Shown: positions 29,809 to 40,385 of the stretch, one piece after another
Numbering within the stretch: the first letter of the stretch is position 1
Layout of the letters: each line of letters starts with the position of its first letter
Source of the DNA: Schistocerca nitens
Lineage: Eukaryota; Arthropoda; Insecta; Orthoptera; Acrididae
Reading direction: 5' to 3'
DNA length: 64,000 nucleotides
NCBI RefSeq assembly: GCF_023898315.1
Contig: NC_064621.1
Coordinates: forward strand, 119,546,561-119,610,560
Notes under the pieces: model-generated
The model's database searches: none
What the model was told of the DNA's origin: nothing
What the model saw: the letters and a program-made list of their open reading frames with translations, nothing else
Program-made: the position numbers and the translations under genes

Positions 29809-31003
29809 ATGGACCGTTTTCCAATTGCGGAAAAGATATATATCGTGTTGATGTATGGCTATTGTGATCAAAAAGCCCAACGGGAGTGTGCTATATATGT
29901 TGCTCGGTATCTTGGACGACATAATCCAAGTGTCCGGACCGTTCGCCGGATAGTTACGTTATTTAAGGAAACAGGAAGTGTTAAGCCACATGTGGAACGT
30001 CAACCACGACCCGCAACAAATGATGATGCCCAAGTAGGTGTTTTAGCTGCTGTCACGGCTAATCCGCATATCAGTAGCAGACAAAATGCGTGAGAATCGG
30101 AAATCTCAAAAACGTCGGTGCTGAAAGTTCTACAACAACTTCAATTACACCCGTACCATATTTCTATGCACCAGGAATTGCATAGCGACGACTTTGAACG
30201 TCGTGTACAGTTATGCCACTGGGCACAAGAGAAATTACGGGACGTTGACACATTTTTTGCACGCGTTCTATTTAGATACGAAGCGTCATTCACCAAAAGC
30301 GGTAACGTAAACCGACATAATATACACTGTAACGGGCGTGAGTCGTGCTTCGGTAGCTCAGATGGTAGAGCACTTGCCCGCGAAAGGCAAAGGTCCCGAG
30401 TTCGAGTCTCGGTCGGGCACACAGTTTTAATCTGCCAGGAAGTTTCATAATATACACTATTCGGCAACGAAAAATCCACGATGGTTGCCACAAGTGGAAC
30501 ATCAGCGACCATGGCTGGTTAATGTATGGTGCGGAATTATGGTAGAAAGGATAATTGGCCCCCATTTTATCGATGGCAATCTAAATGGTGCAATGTATGC
30601 TGATTTCCTACGTAATGTTCTACCGATGTTACTACAAGATGTTTCACTGCATGACGGAATGGCGATGTACGTCCAACATGATGGATGCCCGGCACATTGC
30701 TCGCGTGCGGTTGAAGCGATATTGAATACCATATTTCATGACAGATAGATTGCTCGTTGAAGCACTATACCATGTCCCGCACGTTCACCGGATCTGACGT
30801 CCCCGGATTTCTTTCTGTGCGGAAAGTTGGATATATGCTATCGTGATTCACCGACAACGCCTGATAACATGCGTGAGCGCTTTGTCAATGCATGTGCGAA
30901 CATTACGGAAGGCGAACTACTCGCTGTTGAGAGGAATGTCGTTACACGTATTGCCAAATGCATTGAGGTTGACGGACTTCATTTTGAGCATTTATTGCAT
31001 TAA
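29809..31003 (+). pseudogene. Transposase of the long-TIR element (DUF4817-type N-terminus)
   Basis: The N-terminus from ATG 29809, MDRFPIAEKIYIVLMYGYC through RRIVTLFKETGSV, is the helix-turn-helix region called DUF4817 in insect proteins. A stop follows at 30091. The frame continues with VLKVLQQLQLHPYH and LCHWAQEKLRD, is cut by a SINE at 30331-30445, then gives RPWLVNVWCGIMVERIIGP, the block MYVQHDGCPAH (catalytic aspartate region) and, after two stops, RSPDLTSPDFFLCG and the C-terminus ending HFEHLLH. The order is complete from end to end, but stops at 30091, 30746 and 30757 and the SINE inactivate it. Confidence 0.8.
30331..30445 (+). repeat. Family-A tRNA-derived SINE, 115-bp unit
   Basis: Bounded by a 15-bp duplication CATAATATACACT(G/A)T (30316-30330 and 30446-30460). 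It contains only the tRNA-like part (GGTAGCTCAGATGGTAGAGC, CCCGAGTTCGAGTCTCGG), CACAGTTTTAATCTGCCAGG and AAGTTT. This defines the mobile unit of family A. The longer flanking sequence seen in the array at 4343-4875 is therefore not needed for movement. Confidence 0.85.
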
Positions 31004-31712
31004 TGTGGTATTTACAGGTAATCACGCTGTAACAGCATGCGTTCTCAGAAATGATAAGCTCACAAAGGTACATGTATCACATTGGAACAACCGAAAGAAA
31101 ATGTTCAAACATAACAACGTTCTATATTTTAATTTAAAAAACCTACCTTTTTTCAACTGTTCGTCTAAAATTGTGAGCCATACGTTTGTGACTATTACAG
31201 AGCCATCTATCACAAAGCGAAAAAAGTGGTCCAACTAAAACATTCATATTTATTTACGTACTACACGAATATGTAATAAAAATGGGTGTTCCTATTTCAA
31301 AAAACGCAGTTGATATCCATTTGCCCTATGGCAACGCCATCTAGCGGGCCAACCATAGTGCCATCTGGTTTCCCTCTTCAAGCTAGACAAATTTCGTTCT
31401 TTGTAGTTTTTTCGTTTGACGCTTATTTCGTGAGATATGTGGCCCAGTCACGATCAATGGACCACCCTGTATACTCAATATGTCGTTATTCCTTGCAGTG
31501 GGGTACATTTTCTTTTTCAAGGGATCACAAAGTATTTAATGGTATGTGTATAAAGTCGTAGCGTTTTTTGTTTTTCCAGTTGCTATGGGTTTGTTTATCG
31601 ATTACCACTTTTCATTTGTAGTTTACTCTTGCTATCTGTCTTTGGATATTGTCATTTTGTCATTTGGAGATATTGAGAGGAGCAGTGGATGCTATAAAAA
31701 TGGAGTGCTAAA

Positions 31713-32860
31713 TGGAGAATTCGGAACATTTCGTACATAGTCTGATGGCTGAATTTAATAGAGGAATGACAGCAGTGGAGGCATCCAGAACCGTTCGCGG
31801 ATAAAACGGTTGCAAGACGGATCGTTTTGACATCAGTGATTCTCCACGTTTAGGATGACCTTTGTAGTTTCATGAAGACGCATTACACGCATTAATCCAC
31901 AATGACCACTTCAGAGCCGGCTGCAGTGGCCGAGCGGTTCTACGCGCTACAGTCTGGAACCGCGCGGCCGCTACGGTCGCAGGTTCGAATCCTGCCTCGG
32001 CCATGGATGTGTGTGATGTCCTTAGGTTAGTTAGGTTTAAGTAGTTCTAAGTTCTACGGGATCGATGACCTCAGAAGTTAAGTCCTATAGTGATCAGAGC
32101 CATTTGAACCATTTGAATTTGACCACTTCAGTGTACCCGAGAACAGGGAAGTGTGATGAAATGTGATCATTCCACCATCGTGCGACATTTTCAAACGTTG
32201 GGGAAAGTTCAAAAATGGGGTTTGTGGGTACCGCATCCGGTAAACCAAAACGACAAAGATCAGCCGGCGGGCATATGTGCACCTATGCTTGCTCGTCTTC
32301 AAACGGCTCGTGAGCAACACCGACAGTTCCTATTATTTATCGTTACTGGTGACGAGAAAGGTGTCTTTATGGTAACGTAAGGGAAGTAAAGGAACGGTTG
32401 ATCCGAAAACGAAGCAGCAACTTCAGTTAGAAAGGTCTGCGCTCATTCATTCCGGTGGAACAGCGACGGTGTGGTGTACTGTGAATTGCCTCCCCGAGGT
32501 GTCAACATCACTACTGACAATTATTGTCAAAGACTGAGACCAGGAGGACCATGTGAAGTGATGCTACTACACGATAACGTCTGCCGGGCTGGGAAATCAT
32601 TCCGCACGCACCTTATTCACCTAATCTTGCGCCCTTAGATTTTAACCATACCCGCTCTCTATCGAACAGCCTTCAAGAATATTCACAGATGAAAATGTGC
32701 TCCGAACATGGCTCGACGACTTCTTGACCTCAAAACCACGTGATTTCTACTGTCACGGAATCGAAAAGTTACCCGAGCGTTGGAAACTGTTGTAAGTAGT
32801 GAAGGAGAATATGTTATTGATGACTGAAGTCGCTGTTATGTGTATCTTTTGTGTTTATTA
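31713..32860 (+). pseudogene. mariner-like transposase remnant
   Basis: Starts EHFVHSLMAEFNRGMTAVEA (the mariner N-terminus). After the SINE it continues CDHSTIVRHFQTLGKVQKWG, LWVPHPV and FIVTGDEKGVF (first catalytic aspartate). Later come MLLHDNV (second aspartate, about 32560) and GIEKLPERWKLL (C-terminus, about 32750-32790). The expected order is kept, but with many stops and frameshifts. Terminal repeats were not recognised. Confidence 0.75.
31915..32119 (+). repeat. tRNA-derived SINE, family B
   Basis: Head GCAGTGGCCGAGCGGTTCTA, B box GGTTCGAATCC, body CCTTAGGTTAGTTAGG, tail CAGAGCCATTTGAACCATTTG. Duplication TGACCACTTCAG (31903-31914 and 32120-32131). Inserted in the mariner remnant. 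Confidence 0.9.
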
Positions 32861-33191
32861 CATTTACAGAAAAACGCTACGCAATTATCCCCGAACCCAA
32901 TGGTTACGTCTTAGTTAGCAGTGATGAACGAAATGAAAAGTGAATGGATCACAGAAGTGATAATTGCGACGTAGCATAACCTCAGTACAATCCCTCCTGT
33001 TAGAAATTTCTCTGGACTGACCCTTACAAGTACTAAAAATTCGTTCTCAATACTACTTCATCCAAACTTAAATCAGTCCAAAGAAATAGTAAAACACGAC
33101 GGGCACGATGGAATATGGCAGCCAAGATACCGATACAGAAAATTACCTAAAGCACTATAATTAATTATAGTTAAATATATATTTATAACTG

Positions 33192-33193
<2 letters not shown>
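32861..33193. other. Unassigned DNA
   Basis: No feature recognised between the mariner remnant and the microsatellite. Confidence 0.4.

Positions 33194-33269
<76 letters not shown>
33194..33269. repeat. (AT)n(GT)n compound microsatellite at a SINE tail
   Basis: About 18 AT units followed by about 20 GT units. It lies between the left target duplication and the 3' end of the SINE at 33270-33445, where a tail is expected. Confidence 0.9.
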
Positions 33270-33271
<2 letters not shown>

Positions 33272-33445
33272 CAACTGCCTCTGAGCGCTAAGGGACTTAA
33301 CATCTGAGGTCATCAGTCACCTAGAACTTTGAACTGCGTGAACCTAACTAACGTAGGGACATCACGAACATCGATGCCTGAGGCAGGATTCGAAACTGTG
33401 GTGCCAGACTGAAGCGCCTAGAACCGCTCGGCCACCGCGGCCGGC
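33270..33445 (-). repeat. tRNA-derived SINE, family B, diverged
   Basis: Minus strand: GCCGGCCGCGGTGGCCGAGC at the head, a shortened middle in which the usual TACGGTCGCAGG is missing, then GATGTCCCTACGTTAGTTAGG and CTCAGAGGCAGTTGAAA. A partial duplication ACTGAAT(T)ATATAT is seen at 33188 and 33447. The copy lacks a normal A-rich tail and has the (CA)n(TA)n run instead. Confidence 0.8.
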
Positions 33446-35121
33446 TACTGAATATATATTTAATATATTTAGTATAATTGATGAGATTCGACGGTCCAAC
33501 CGTGCTTTCGATTATTGCCTTGAAACGTTCATCTTTATTGTTGTTGCTCAAATTCTAGTTAATGACTTAAATAATAGGAACAATATGAATTTTCAAACAC
33601 AAAAATGATTGGACTTACATTGTGGCAAAATTATTGTCCTCAATGTTAATCACATTAAGTATTCATAACGCGACACTCGAAATGTGTGACAGTGGGAAAT
33701 AGCTATGAAGTTTATATCACATACAAGCTTTTTACAACGAGAAAATTCTGAAGTGGTTTCATCTCAAACTTTTGTAGGCTGCAGGTGCGAAGCAGTGACT
33801 AGTGCTAACAGCGTTCTATGGTTCCCAATAAAAATGTCTCATCTCGTGATGGACAAGTCTCTAACACTATCTGTGGCCAAACACTGCTACTCCTTCCATT
33901 GTAAGTCATCAGCGTACTGTGGCCCTTGTTAGTTGCAGTACCTATAGAAAGCACGACAAAATGCTGCACATATATTCAGCTCCAGAGCCACATATCTCCG
34001 TTTTTCGTCTCTCTCATCTACACGACATCTCATTGACCCATTGTTGTCAGAGACCGTCCAATTCCAAATTTTTTGCTTTGTTAGTCCTCTTAGGCAGTTT
34101 CAGTGACAAGATACTTACTTACTTTACGAGTGTGTCTTCATCAAAAATTTAATAATATAAACAGTTTTTGATCGTTTTCATTTTATTTACTACTTTCCTG
34201 GATTCTGGAAGGCTTGGCATGAGCAACTGTGTAGGTTGCCATATTCTGAAATAAATTGCGGAAAACAGTCCAAGTTGCAACATTATTCTTTCTTATTACT
34301 TGATGACTAGATTGGAGCCTAAGCTAATATCATCCTAGAAACAAGTACCAAATAGTAAGCACTTTTTGATTACAGACACAGTGCCATAAAACTAAGTTTT
34401 GAAAATTGTAGGATGTAAGTTCCTCAAGTTATGCAGAACACAATTTTTTTCCAACTACCCAAACATGTTTTAGCACCACTGTGCCATCATTAGTGGGTTT
34501 CCGTTCCATTTAATCTGTAATGTGAATATTTTTACTAAATAATTACAAAATTATGTGGATATTTACTTCAATTAATAATTCGTTTCTTTTTGTTAATATC
34601 TTTACACTTGGTGTGCATGATTTTTCAGCATCACTTGCGTAATATTTATTACAAGTAGCGTGTCATCTGCAACCAAACGATGTTGATGAGAAATTTTGTT
34701 GGGAGTTAACATATCATGCAAACATAATTTAGTTTGTCGTAATATTTCACGGCTATATTGGTTTTTACTTACGTTTTCGTGTGGCAAGCCCTTTTATTCT
34801 CAGCATCATACTGAGGTGTCGTGATTCACACGTAAATACAACACGTATTTTCACAAATAAGGTCGTAAAAGCACTTTGCACTTCACCAAATACACAGTGT
34901 AATTGTGGTTGTTGTGTGTCCCAGCCCTGTCAGTGTTCATTTGTTCATCAGTGAGTTCGGTGCAAAATTTGAATCTTGTTTACATTTTATCTTTGTGTGT
35001 GTGTGTGTGTCTGTGTATTTTCTGTACGCTTATTAGCTGTTTGTGTTCTCTTTTACATGCATGGTGCTCCTTTTGTGTATAAAATGATGCGACTTTGCAG
35101 AGTGTAGTGTATCTATTTTTC
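33446..35121. other. Unassigned AT-rich DNA
   Basis: I could not recognise any gene or element. A short (GT)9 occurs at about 34995-35012. Confidence 0.4.
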
Positions 35122-35144
35122 GTGTGTGTGTGTGTGCGTGTGTA

Positions 35145-35200
<56 letters not shown>

Positions 35201-35209
35201 TGTGTGTGG
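35122..35209 (+). repeat. (GT)n microsatellite
   Basis: Nearly uninterrupted GT dinucleotides over about 88 bp with a few substitutions, directly beside the GIY-YIG remnant. Confidence 0.9.
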
Positions 35210-35212
35210 GTA

Positions 35213-35343
35213 GACTTTATCTGTTTGTGTTGTCTACATGTTTGTCCTATGTACACTGACTGGCAAGCGTTGCATGTGAGTTCATATATTCGTGATCTTT
35301 TAAATTTATCCGTGGGTGTTTTTTGTGTACATAGGACAAACAT
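35213..35343 (-). pseudogene. Penelope-like element: GIY-YIG endonuclease, N-terminal half
   Basis: The minus strand reads RIYELTCNACQSVYIGQTCR followed by QHKQIKS. CNxC followed by VYIGQT is the start of the GIY-YIG nuclease fold found at the C-terminus of Penelope-like retroelement proteins. The frame then runs into the GT microsatellite. The rest of the domain is found on the opposite strand immediately to the right. Confidence 0.65.
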
Positions 35344-35546
35344 GCAGAAACTTCAAAACCAGATATTCAGAACATCTCAGAGCTTTAAAAAGCAACAGCT
35401 CCCATAGCCCATTTACTGATCACCTCATAGCCCACAATCACCACCCAACTAAAACAGAAACAGATTTACGAATACAAAAACCCAGCCACAGTCTGTACAG
35501 AGAAGCAATAATTATTATGCAAGTAAATTTGTCTACTTTCCATTAA
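35322..35546 (+). pseudogene. Penelope-like element: GIY-YIG endonuclease, C-terminal half
   Basis: The plus strand reads VYIGQTCRNFKTRYSEHLRA, then HSPFTDHLIAHNHHPTK and further residues to a stop near 35544. This covers the YIG motif, the arginine of the R-x3-EH helix and the downstream part of the nuclease. VYIGQTCR is shared with the minus-strand piece, and the DNA encoding it (GTGTACATAGGACAAACATG) is present as an inverted repeat about 70 bp apart. No reverse transcriptase part is visible nearby. Confidence 0.7.
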
Positions 35547-36053
35547 GAAAGTAGAAACGGTTATGTCATTGTTGGCAACCGTTAGTAAGTAGTTTCAGTC
35601 GTTTCCTGACCTTGAAACAAGTTAGTAATTTGTATTGTTCAGTGAAATGACTTGATAACAACAGTGTATTTAAGTGAAACCACATAGTACCTGTTGTAGT
35701 TTGTAGAGTATTATCTGACACATTCATACAGTTTCAGAAATGTTATTACCATCATTTTTTCAAAATTATATTGTCTACAACCTCTGTTTCAAACTTTATG
35801 CAATTGTCTGGGATTTAAAAACGAAACTGGGCCAAGTAAATATATCAAAAATTTTACGAAATTACGTCTTTGCTTCTCTGGATGTTCTGTAAAATTACTG
35901 CTGATACACTTCTGGGGCATGTTTTATTAGACTCACTACATCAATATTAACAAAATAAATGGAAATCGTATTTTAATTTAAACTTGTACAGTTTTGCGAT
36001 GGCTTCGTATTAGCGAAGTTGCTAAACTTTAGGCAAAACCTTTTATTAGCCGT
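35547..36053. other. Unassigned AT-rich DNA
   Basis: Possibly the untranslated 3' part of the Penelope-like fragment, but no motif proves it. Confidence 0.35.
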
Positions 36054-36269
36054 TCAAATGGTTCAAATGGCTCTGAGCACTATGGGACTCAACTGCTGTG
36101 GTCATAAGTCCCCTAGAACTTAGAACTACTTAAACCTAACTAACCTAAGGACAGCACACAACACCCAGCCATCACGAGGCAGAGAAAATCCCTGACCCCG
36201 CCGTGAATCGAACCCGGGAACCCGGGCGTGGCAAGCGAGAACGCTACCGCACGACCACGAGATGCGGGC
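36054..36269 (-). repeat. Chimeric SINE: tRNA-Gly-like head on a family-B body
   Basis: Flanked by the 12-bp duplication TTTATTAGCCGT (36042-36053 and 36270-36281). On the minus strand the 3' portion (CCTTAGGTTAGTTAGG ... CTCAGAGCCATTTGAACC) is the family-B body. The 5' head differs completely from family B: TCGTGGTCGTGCGGTAGCG (A box), CTCGCTTGCCACGC around a GCC anticodon position, and GGGTTCGATTC (B box), resembling tRNA-Gly(GCC). A linker GAGATTTT-like run (GGGATTTTCTCTGCC) joins the two parts. Confidence 0.85.
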
Positions 36270-36281
36270 TTTATTAGCCGT

Positions 36282-36639
36282 AACTCCGTAACTAAACATT
36301 TGTGGACCTATGTTTATATGAACTTTTTTCTTTAGTTTTACGTGTAGAATAACATATTAAAATATTTGCATATCTTCGTGAATCACCCACTCACCCTCCC
36401 ACACACACACATATATATAAGAAAAAAGTCTGAAAATCTGGGGTTCTATTAGTTGGTGTTCTGAAAACTTAGTCGAGGCATTCAAAATTTGTTTTATCTG
36501 CTTGCCGAGTATGTCGCTGCCATGATGGCGTATACACACCTTTTTGTTCCCTTTAGGTATTGTAACGTAAATATCTTCTTGTAAAGATTTTGTTCTATTT
36601 TAAATACATATTTTGCACTGCTTGTTACCAGGTGTGCAG
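36282..36639. other. Unassigned DNA
   Basis: AT-rich with a short (CA)n at 36400-36412. Nothing else recognised. Confidence 0.4.
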
Positions 36640-37080
36640 TTACTTTATAGGAACCTGACGATAGAAGGAAAAAAAAACTGCATAACCCGCCCATCATTTT
36701 GTGCGACAATGCACGGGTGCGTACGGCGGAAGCTGTGGTTGCTCTATTCGGTCGATGGGACTGGGAAGTACTGTACCGTCCACCACACTCCCTGGACTTA
36801 AGTTCTTGTGACTTTGATTTGATTCCGAAGATGAATGAACTACTTCGTGGTATTCGCTTCAGAACTGTTCTAGAGATTCGACAGGCAGTAGAACGCTCCA
36901 TTCGCACCATCAACAGAACAGGCACTGCTAACGGTATACTACGCCCTCCACATGGCTGGCAGCAGGCTCTACAAAACGCTGCTCACTGCTCTGAAGGACA
37001 GTAACAGGTGCAAACTTGTAACTCTTTTGTATCGGTTGTGAATAAATAGTTGCCACTATTTAAGTTCCAACCCTCGTATA
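36640..37080 (+). pseudogene. mariner-like transposase, C-terminal part (DD34D)
   Basis: ILCDNARVRTAEAVVALFGR (second catalytic aspartate) is followed after 34 residues by the third aspartate in LDLSSCDFDLIP. Then come FRTVLEIRQAVERSIRTINR and a stop after HCSEGQ at about 37002. The end CCAACCCTCGTATA at 37067-37080 may be the outer end of the element. The N-terminal two-thirds are absent; the preserved part has no internal stop. Confidence 0.75.
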
Positions 37081-37861
37081 TCATAAAACTTGTAAACAAC
37101 GTTTCTCCACATTCAGAAAGTGCTATCGCTCCAACTGTATATTCAGTTAAGTAATAGCTAATCCGTGTGGTAAATTAGATAGCAATTCAAATAGACATCA
37201 GATTTCAGCCCTCACACGCACTCCATTGTCAGCTGTGTCTCAAAATGGTGTGGATGAAAAGGACAAATTTCAAAATTGTTTGCAATAAATATCAGCAGCT
37301 ATTAATTATAAATTTGTATTGTAGTGCCTCTACGCAGCCTTTAGCAAGACTAATTCGGCAAGCCGTGCCTTGCAAGCCACAACAAATCGTGTACCGAAAT
37401 TGAGTAAATCCTTCTTTACCGTCAGCAGTGTTTTCACTGTGTCCTCTGGCCCGTCGCTACCACCATTCAGCCCATTGGATACAGCTGCAGTGTTGATGTT
37501 GCCACAGTCAGCAGCAGATAGTGTGTCACCCCCTCGCCGCTCCTTTACACGTTGCGACGTCCGAGCCACATCCTGCTATATCATCAATTGGGATGAGTGA
37601 GAATGGTTAGTTTCTTTGTGGTGACTATCATGGCGACGAGAATTAGAGGTCGTTATAAATGTAGGGTTACACATGTAAAGCCAGAGAACCAGTGGGTTTA
37701 GTATGAGAGTAGTTCTAGAGATTAGCGGTTAAAACCAGTGCATTACGCACAGTCCAGTTTGCTTGGGCGCTCTGTCTCTTGTAATGAATATGTAGCAGCT
37801 GTTTGCATCACATTTAATCGTTTTCCGCATATAGTTAAATAGCGTAGAGACTCCAAATGGC
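37081..37861. other. Unassigned DNA
   Basis: A minus-strand open frame at 37330-37569 (79 codons, with DTVKTLLTVKKDLLNFGTRF) is moderately protein-like but unrecognised. It could be a piece of a retroelement gag. Confidence 0.35.
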
Positions 37862-38226
37862 TCATAATAAGGCAAAAATAGTAGGTAGTCATAGCTGTGA
37901 AGTTTGGAAAGTAGGCGACGAGGTACTGGCAGAATTTAAGCTGTGAAGACATGTCGTCAGTCAAGCTTGGGTAACTCAGATGGCAGCCGGCGCGGTAGCT
38001 AGCGTGTTCGGTCGGAGGGTTAGCTACCCTCTGTAACAAACAGAACTGAGTGAATGGATCAACGAAGAACCAAATGGATGTCTTCGGACGTACGCCTCGA
38101 AGAAATTCAATGAACGATATAGAAGAAAATGAGATAAAAAAAAGATGGTAGAGCACTTGCCCGCGAAAGGCAAAGGTCACGATTTCGAGTCTCGGTCCGG
38201 CACACAATTTTAATCTGCCAGAAAGT
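37862..38226 (+). repeat. Family-A tRNA-like repeat, split by another SINE
   Basis: Left part 37862-37985 (GAGGTACTGGCAGAA ... GGTAACTCAGATGGCA) and right part 38143-38226 (AGATGGTAGAGCACTTGCCC ... TTTCGAGTCTCGG ... TAATCTGCCAG) form one long-form family-A copy. The split is in the A-box/D-arm region. Confidence 0.8.
37986..38142 (+). repeat. SINE-like insertion, family C
   Basis: 157 bp beginning GCCGGCGCGGTAGCTAGCG, containing GGAGGGTTAGCTACCCTCTG (a short hairpin) and AACTGAGTGAATGGATCAA, and ending in GAGATAAAAAAA. The duplication is AGATGGCA/AGATGGTA (37978-37985 and 38143-38150). The A-rich end and duplication support retrotransposition. A good B box is not obvious. Confidence 0.7.
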
Positions 38227-38429
38227 TTGATAGTAGGTAGTACAAGTACCTGTGTTAATGTTGGATAATTATTTCCGAGTTATTTTGAAGTACTAATTCT
38301 CAGTTGGATAAAGTCGGAGAAAGTGGTTTCAGATTATAAGCTAGCGGAGATAAGTGGAAATTAGAGGTGTTAAGATCGCAGACTCTGATCTGAGAGTGCA
38401 TTTGGCTCTTACTGACCTTGTTTATCCCT

Positions 38430-40370
38430 TTTCTGGTAGATCGTCAGAAGATGTTTCAGCATTTGTTGAGGATCTCAGGCTGACATAGGGGGTTGGTTTA
38501 TGTTTAAAAGGAGAAATGAAGTCGTTTGCACGGTGCATAGAGCAAGACCTTAGATGGTGATTAGAACAAATATGTCGGAAACAGAGCAGTCCATGGCTTT
38601 TCGGTGAGCAGTTGAGTGTGGTTTCCAAATGGCATAATGAAGCAGTAGAAGACTTAGCGGACGTAATTGAGAAACTCAATGTACATACATACGAGTTAGA
38701 GAAGACTGTGTAGATAAACGAAATGTTGCTACAGGAAGCCGAGCAACGTGTGCTTGATGCGTAACAAAAAGATTTAGCACCAGAGATGTCTAGGACAGCA
38801 CACACTGGTGTGCCTAATGGTCTCTATGCAGTGGTTAGATTAACATTAATGACGAAGTCAGTGTATTAACAGGAGTGAGGAACCGGAGAAATGTATTTGC
38901 ATCAAATGCAAATCCTTTGATTAGGGATGCTCAGAGAATGTGCAGAGAAAATGGTACCAGCCACCAGCCACAGAGTGGTAATGCGGATAGTGTGGACCAC
39001 CAACGATTTAAACAAGACTACGGCAATGGTGATCTGGGGATAAGAAGAGCCTGTTACACTTCAGAGGGAACCCTAGAGCCGACGGAAGGAAATCCCAGTA
39101 AAGATAAATGCAGTAAAAACGACGAATGCAGAAGCTGAATGTGTTGCGCCGTAGCTGCTATGATAGATGGTAGATAATATAAAGTTTTATTGGACACACA
39201 GGAGCAAGTGTTAGTGACCTCAAGAGTCTTACAAGTTGTGTGGAGTAGAGGGTAATGATACACAATCACTGCGGTCAATTATCATGAGTTTTTCGCTAGG
39301 GACAACTAAGATTAGGCAATGTGTAGAAGTAGCGTCAGAAGCATGCGTGGGCTACATCCCAATACTAGTGTTTTCATCAAACGTATGCCATAATTGACCT
39401 TCTGTGATGTATATTTGATGTTAGCGAGACGTCATTCCGGCTGAGGGAAGCTGTTGTCAACTTGATCTAGAGCAATGATATTAAAGCTTAATTCACGTGA
39501 ATGTGTGTCAAGTGGTACCGAAAAGTCGCTACAAGGGAATGTGCAGCCTGAAATACCAATTGATTAAACAGTATGACTGTGGAAGATACCTACCTAATTC
39601 CGAACAACACAGAAACAATTGATAATCTTGAGCAAGGCCGATACTTCCTGGTTGTAGACTTGAAGAGTGAACATCGTCATCAGTTAGAAAAGCTCTGAAC
39701 GACACATCAAAAATTGCTTTTTCAGCACCTTGGGGATACTATCAGTATAGAAGAATGCGTTTTGGTTTAAAAATGCACAACGAACAGTCCAACGTTTATC
39801 ACAAAGTGTCTGATGTGCGTTGATGACGTATCGTCTTTTCGAAAGATATGCAGGAACAATGGCGACGGATGAGGGAAGCAACGTTACGGAGAGCTCATTT
39901 GACACTAAGAATTCAGAAATATTCCTTTACACTAAAAGAATTATTTAGGATATGTAATTAGTAATGATGGTGTAAGAACTGATCCTACAATGAGAGAGAT
40001 GTTTAGCTTGCTGTAAAGAGTAACTTATTTTTGGTGTTATCTCTCCGAAGGGAAGTTCAAATTAGTGACAGACCACGGTGTTCTGAAGTGGTTTCAAGGT
40101 CTGAAGACAGCATTCAGTAGACTGATGGGGTGGATGGTAAAACTCAATGAATGTCAGCATGAAGTAACCTACAAACGAGGTAAGAAACACAGTACGGGAT
40201 TTACTTGTACCAGGACCCACAAACGAGCTACACACATTTCTGGGGCTTGTAAATTATTACAGGAAGTTTGTGAAGGGGTCTGTGGATATTGAACAACCAA
40301 TTAAACAGTTGTTGATGAAAAGTGGTAAGTTCATGTGGTTTGATTCCATCTGTCTGACATATATCACAAC
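38430..40370 (+). pseudogene. Ty3/gypsy remnant with rearranged order
   Basis: Heavily decayed. About 39175-39240 reads KVLLDTQEQVLVTSRVL (protease region, DTG reduced to DTQ). 39730-39830 resembles the polymerase core in shifted frames (FGLK..T and CVDDVS, a YxDD-like motif). 39950-39995 reads YVISNDGVRTDPTMRE. At 40050-40195 comes the RNase H end (FKLVTDHGVLKWFQGLKT, HEVTYKRGKKHS). Only after that, at 40210-40350, comes LHTFLGLVNYYRKFVKGSVD, which normally precedes RNase H. The order is therefore not collinear with a normal polyprotein. LTRs were not found. Confidence 0.6.
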
Positions 40371-40385
40371 AAAGAATCCAAGTTT

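Larger units (their letters stand above)
29232..31469 (+). mobile_element. IS630/Tc1-mariner-type transposon with long terminal inverted repeats
   Basis: The left terminal repeat (29232-29734, containing a SINE) and the right one (31180-31469, inverted) match over about 290 bp. Landmarks are CAG(T/G)GTGGTCCATTGAT, AACTACAAAGAACGAAA, GGGAAACCAGATGGC and TGATAGATGGC. TA flanks both outer ends (29230-29231 and 31470-31471). The transposase lies between them on the plus strand. SINE insertions in the left repeat and in the gene show that the copy is old. Very long inverted repeats set it apart from the other elements here. Confidence 0.85.

Noticed and set aside
35113-35210. Repetitive Thr-His / Val-Cys protein from the GT tract
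   Set aside because: This is simply the translation of a dinucleotide microsatellite.
35322-35546. Free-standing host GIY-YIG nuclease gene
   Set aside because: The domain is cut in two on opposite strands next to a microsatellite and matches the C-terminal nuclease of Penelope-like retroelements.
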